Part shown: piece after piece, positions 63,394-64,000 of the stretch
Position numbering within the stretch: position 1 is the stretch's first letter
Layout: every line of letters begins with the position of its first letter
The notes under the pieces: model-generated
Databases searched by the model: none
What the model was told of the DNA's origin: nothing
Seen by the model: the letters and a program-made list of their open reading frames with translations, nothing else
DNA from: Furcasterigmium furcatum
Taxonomy: Eukaryota; Ascomycota; Sordariomycetes; Glomerellales; Plectosphaerellaceae
NCBI GenBank assembly: GCA_001599815.1
Contig: BCIA01000001.1
Coordinates: 248,001-312,000 of the forward strand
Length of the DNA: 64,000 nt
Reading direction: 5' to 3'
Program-made: the position numbers and the translations under genes

Positions 63394-64000
63394 TCACATC
63401 CTTTGTGCGCAGCATCTCTTTGAGCGGGGAAATATCAAAAAGGGTTCCGAGAGGAGGCTTTCCGCTTGTGACGCACAATCTCCAAATGCAACATGAACCA
63501 TGTTCTGTAACCGGCAAAGTATCGCTCGACGCGCAACATCATCCTCTGTCGCCTGACTCATGGCGTCGACCAATTCAGCGAAACCGTCAAGCGCGGTACA
63601 TGTCCCTGTCACCCATGAAAGTCTCGTCGGTATGATTTCTTTCAAACGACTGAACTGTCGCTCGGTTCCAAATTCGACGATCCTCGGGATGTCCAAAAGC
63701 GGTGGTGAGCTGTCTTCAATGGGTTCATGACCCCAACGGCAGCCAATCAACGCAATGGCCCGACCACAGATCTCGCGGAGCTCACTCCATCGTTGACCAA
63801 TGCGAGGGAACGACAGATGATCCCCGGACGCTGCAAAGCCCTGGGGTTGGAGATCCTGCTCCATGCAAGCGGCAACAGAGTTCAGGACTGCGGGCAGATT
63901 CTCTTTTGTCAATAGTAGTGTTCCACCGCATGCAGGTGTCCTCTTGCCCACGAAATGGCCGGTTTCTTGTTTGTAAACCATGCATGCCAGGGTACGAGAC
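63394..64000 (-). CDS. Unknown protein, 5' end cut by window
   Basis: The minus-strand frame is open from the right edge to a TGA at 63394; an ATG at 63981 exists but the frame continues upstream without a stop, so the start may lie outside. The visible 195-plus residues have no signal peptide or membrane segment. Segments such as RWSELREICGRAIALIGCRWG and FSRLKEIIPTRLSWVTG look like helical cytosolic protein. The frame resembles C-terminal parts of large fungal proteins with HET-like regions, but this is not enough for a call. Confidence 0.5.
   Translation of the reverse strand, partial: SRTLACMVYKQETGHFVGKRTPACGGTLLLTKENLPAVLNSVAACMEQDLQPQGFAASGDHLSFPRIGQRWSELREICGRAIALIGCRWGHEPIEDSSPPLLDIPRIVEFGTERQFSRLKEIIPTRLSWVTGTCTALDGFAELVDAMSQATEDDVARRAILCRLQNMVHVAFGDCASQAESLLSEPFLIFPRSKRCCAQRM

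Noticed and set aside
1..64000. CRISPR arrays, rRNA or transposable elements
   Set aside because: No regularly spaced repeats, ribosomal motifs, transposase or reverse-transcriptase frames, or paired terminal repeats were seen.

Overview
This window is nuclear DNA of a filamentous ascomycete (Pezizomycotina, probably Sordariomycetes). Evidence: genes are split by about 50 short introns (41-97 nt) with GTRNGT-type donors, CTRAC branch sites and YAG acceptors. Coding GC is moderate to high, there is no operon-style spacing, and the families are typically fungal (Zn2Cys6 and bZIP regulators, CBM1 lectin-like modules, MFS sugar porters, GH3/GH43/PL1 enzymes, UDP-glucose:sterol glucosyltransferase). 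I rebuilt gene models by hand; in almost every multi-exon gene the splice phases close exactly and the coding length is a multiple of three. No rRNA, tRNA, CRISPR array or transposon was recognised.

Layout. 1-6.7 kb: a GH43 glycosidase (3' end cut by the window), a divergent secreted GH3 beta-glucosidase, a gene-poor stretch that may hold a decayed gene, and a small cysteine-rich secreted peptide. 7.4-14.3 kb: an intracellular GH3/PA14 glycosidase, a divergent MFS sugar transporter and a tail-to-tail Zn2Cys6 regulator, which reads as a self-contained oligosaccharide import, hydrolysis and control module. 14.7-18.4 kb: an orphan secreted protein between regulators, with a second Zn2Cys6 factor and a bZIP factor. 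19-24 kb: a secreted beta-propeller-like protein, a secreted alpha/beta-hydrolase and a four-helix membrane protein. 24.5-32.3 kb: sterol glucosyltransferase, a second sugar porter and a secreted S28 serine peptidase. 32.5-35.7 kb: a large secreted GH106-like (alpha-L-rhamnosidase type) enzyme.

36.4-46.5 kb looks like a catabolic cluster. It holds a single-polypeptide fusion of a crotonase (enoyl-CoA hydratase) with an ATP-dependent CoA ligase, a divergent hotdog thioesterase, a Zn2Cys6 regulator, an MFS transporter and an aldo-keto reductase. Together they could import an acid, activate it to its CoA ester, hydrate or shorten the side chain, release the product and reduce an aldehyde. The substrate is unknown; a hydroxycinnamate-type or branched/unsaturated acid is an inference.

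47.3-64 kb: a CBM1-PL1 pectate lyase, two conserved proteins of unknown function, a secreted peptidyl-arginine deiminase with all four expected active-site residues, a PD-(D/E)XK-like protein, an MFS transporter, a frameshifted metallophosphoesterase, a secreted cysteine-rich protein whose first eight cysteines follow the hydrophobin order, and an edge-truncated unknown gene.

Overall the window is rich in secreted enzymes and carbohydrate utilisation (nine likely secreted enzymes or peptides, four MFS transporters, four transcription factors). This fits a plant-associated or plant-litter fungus.
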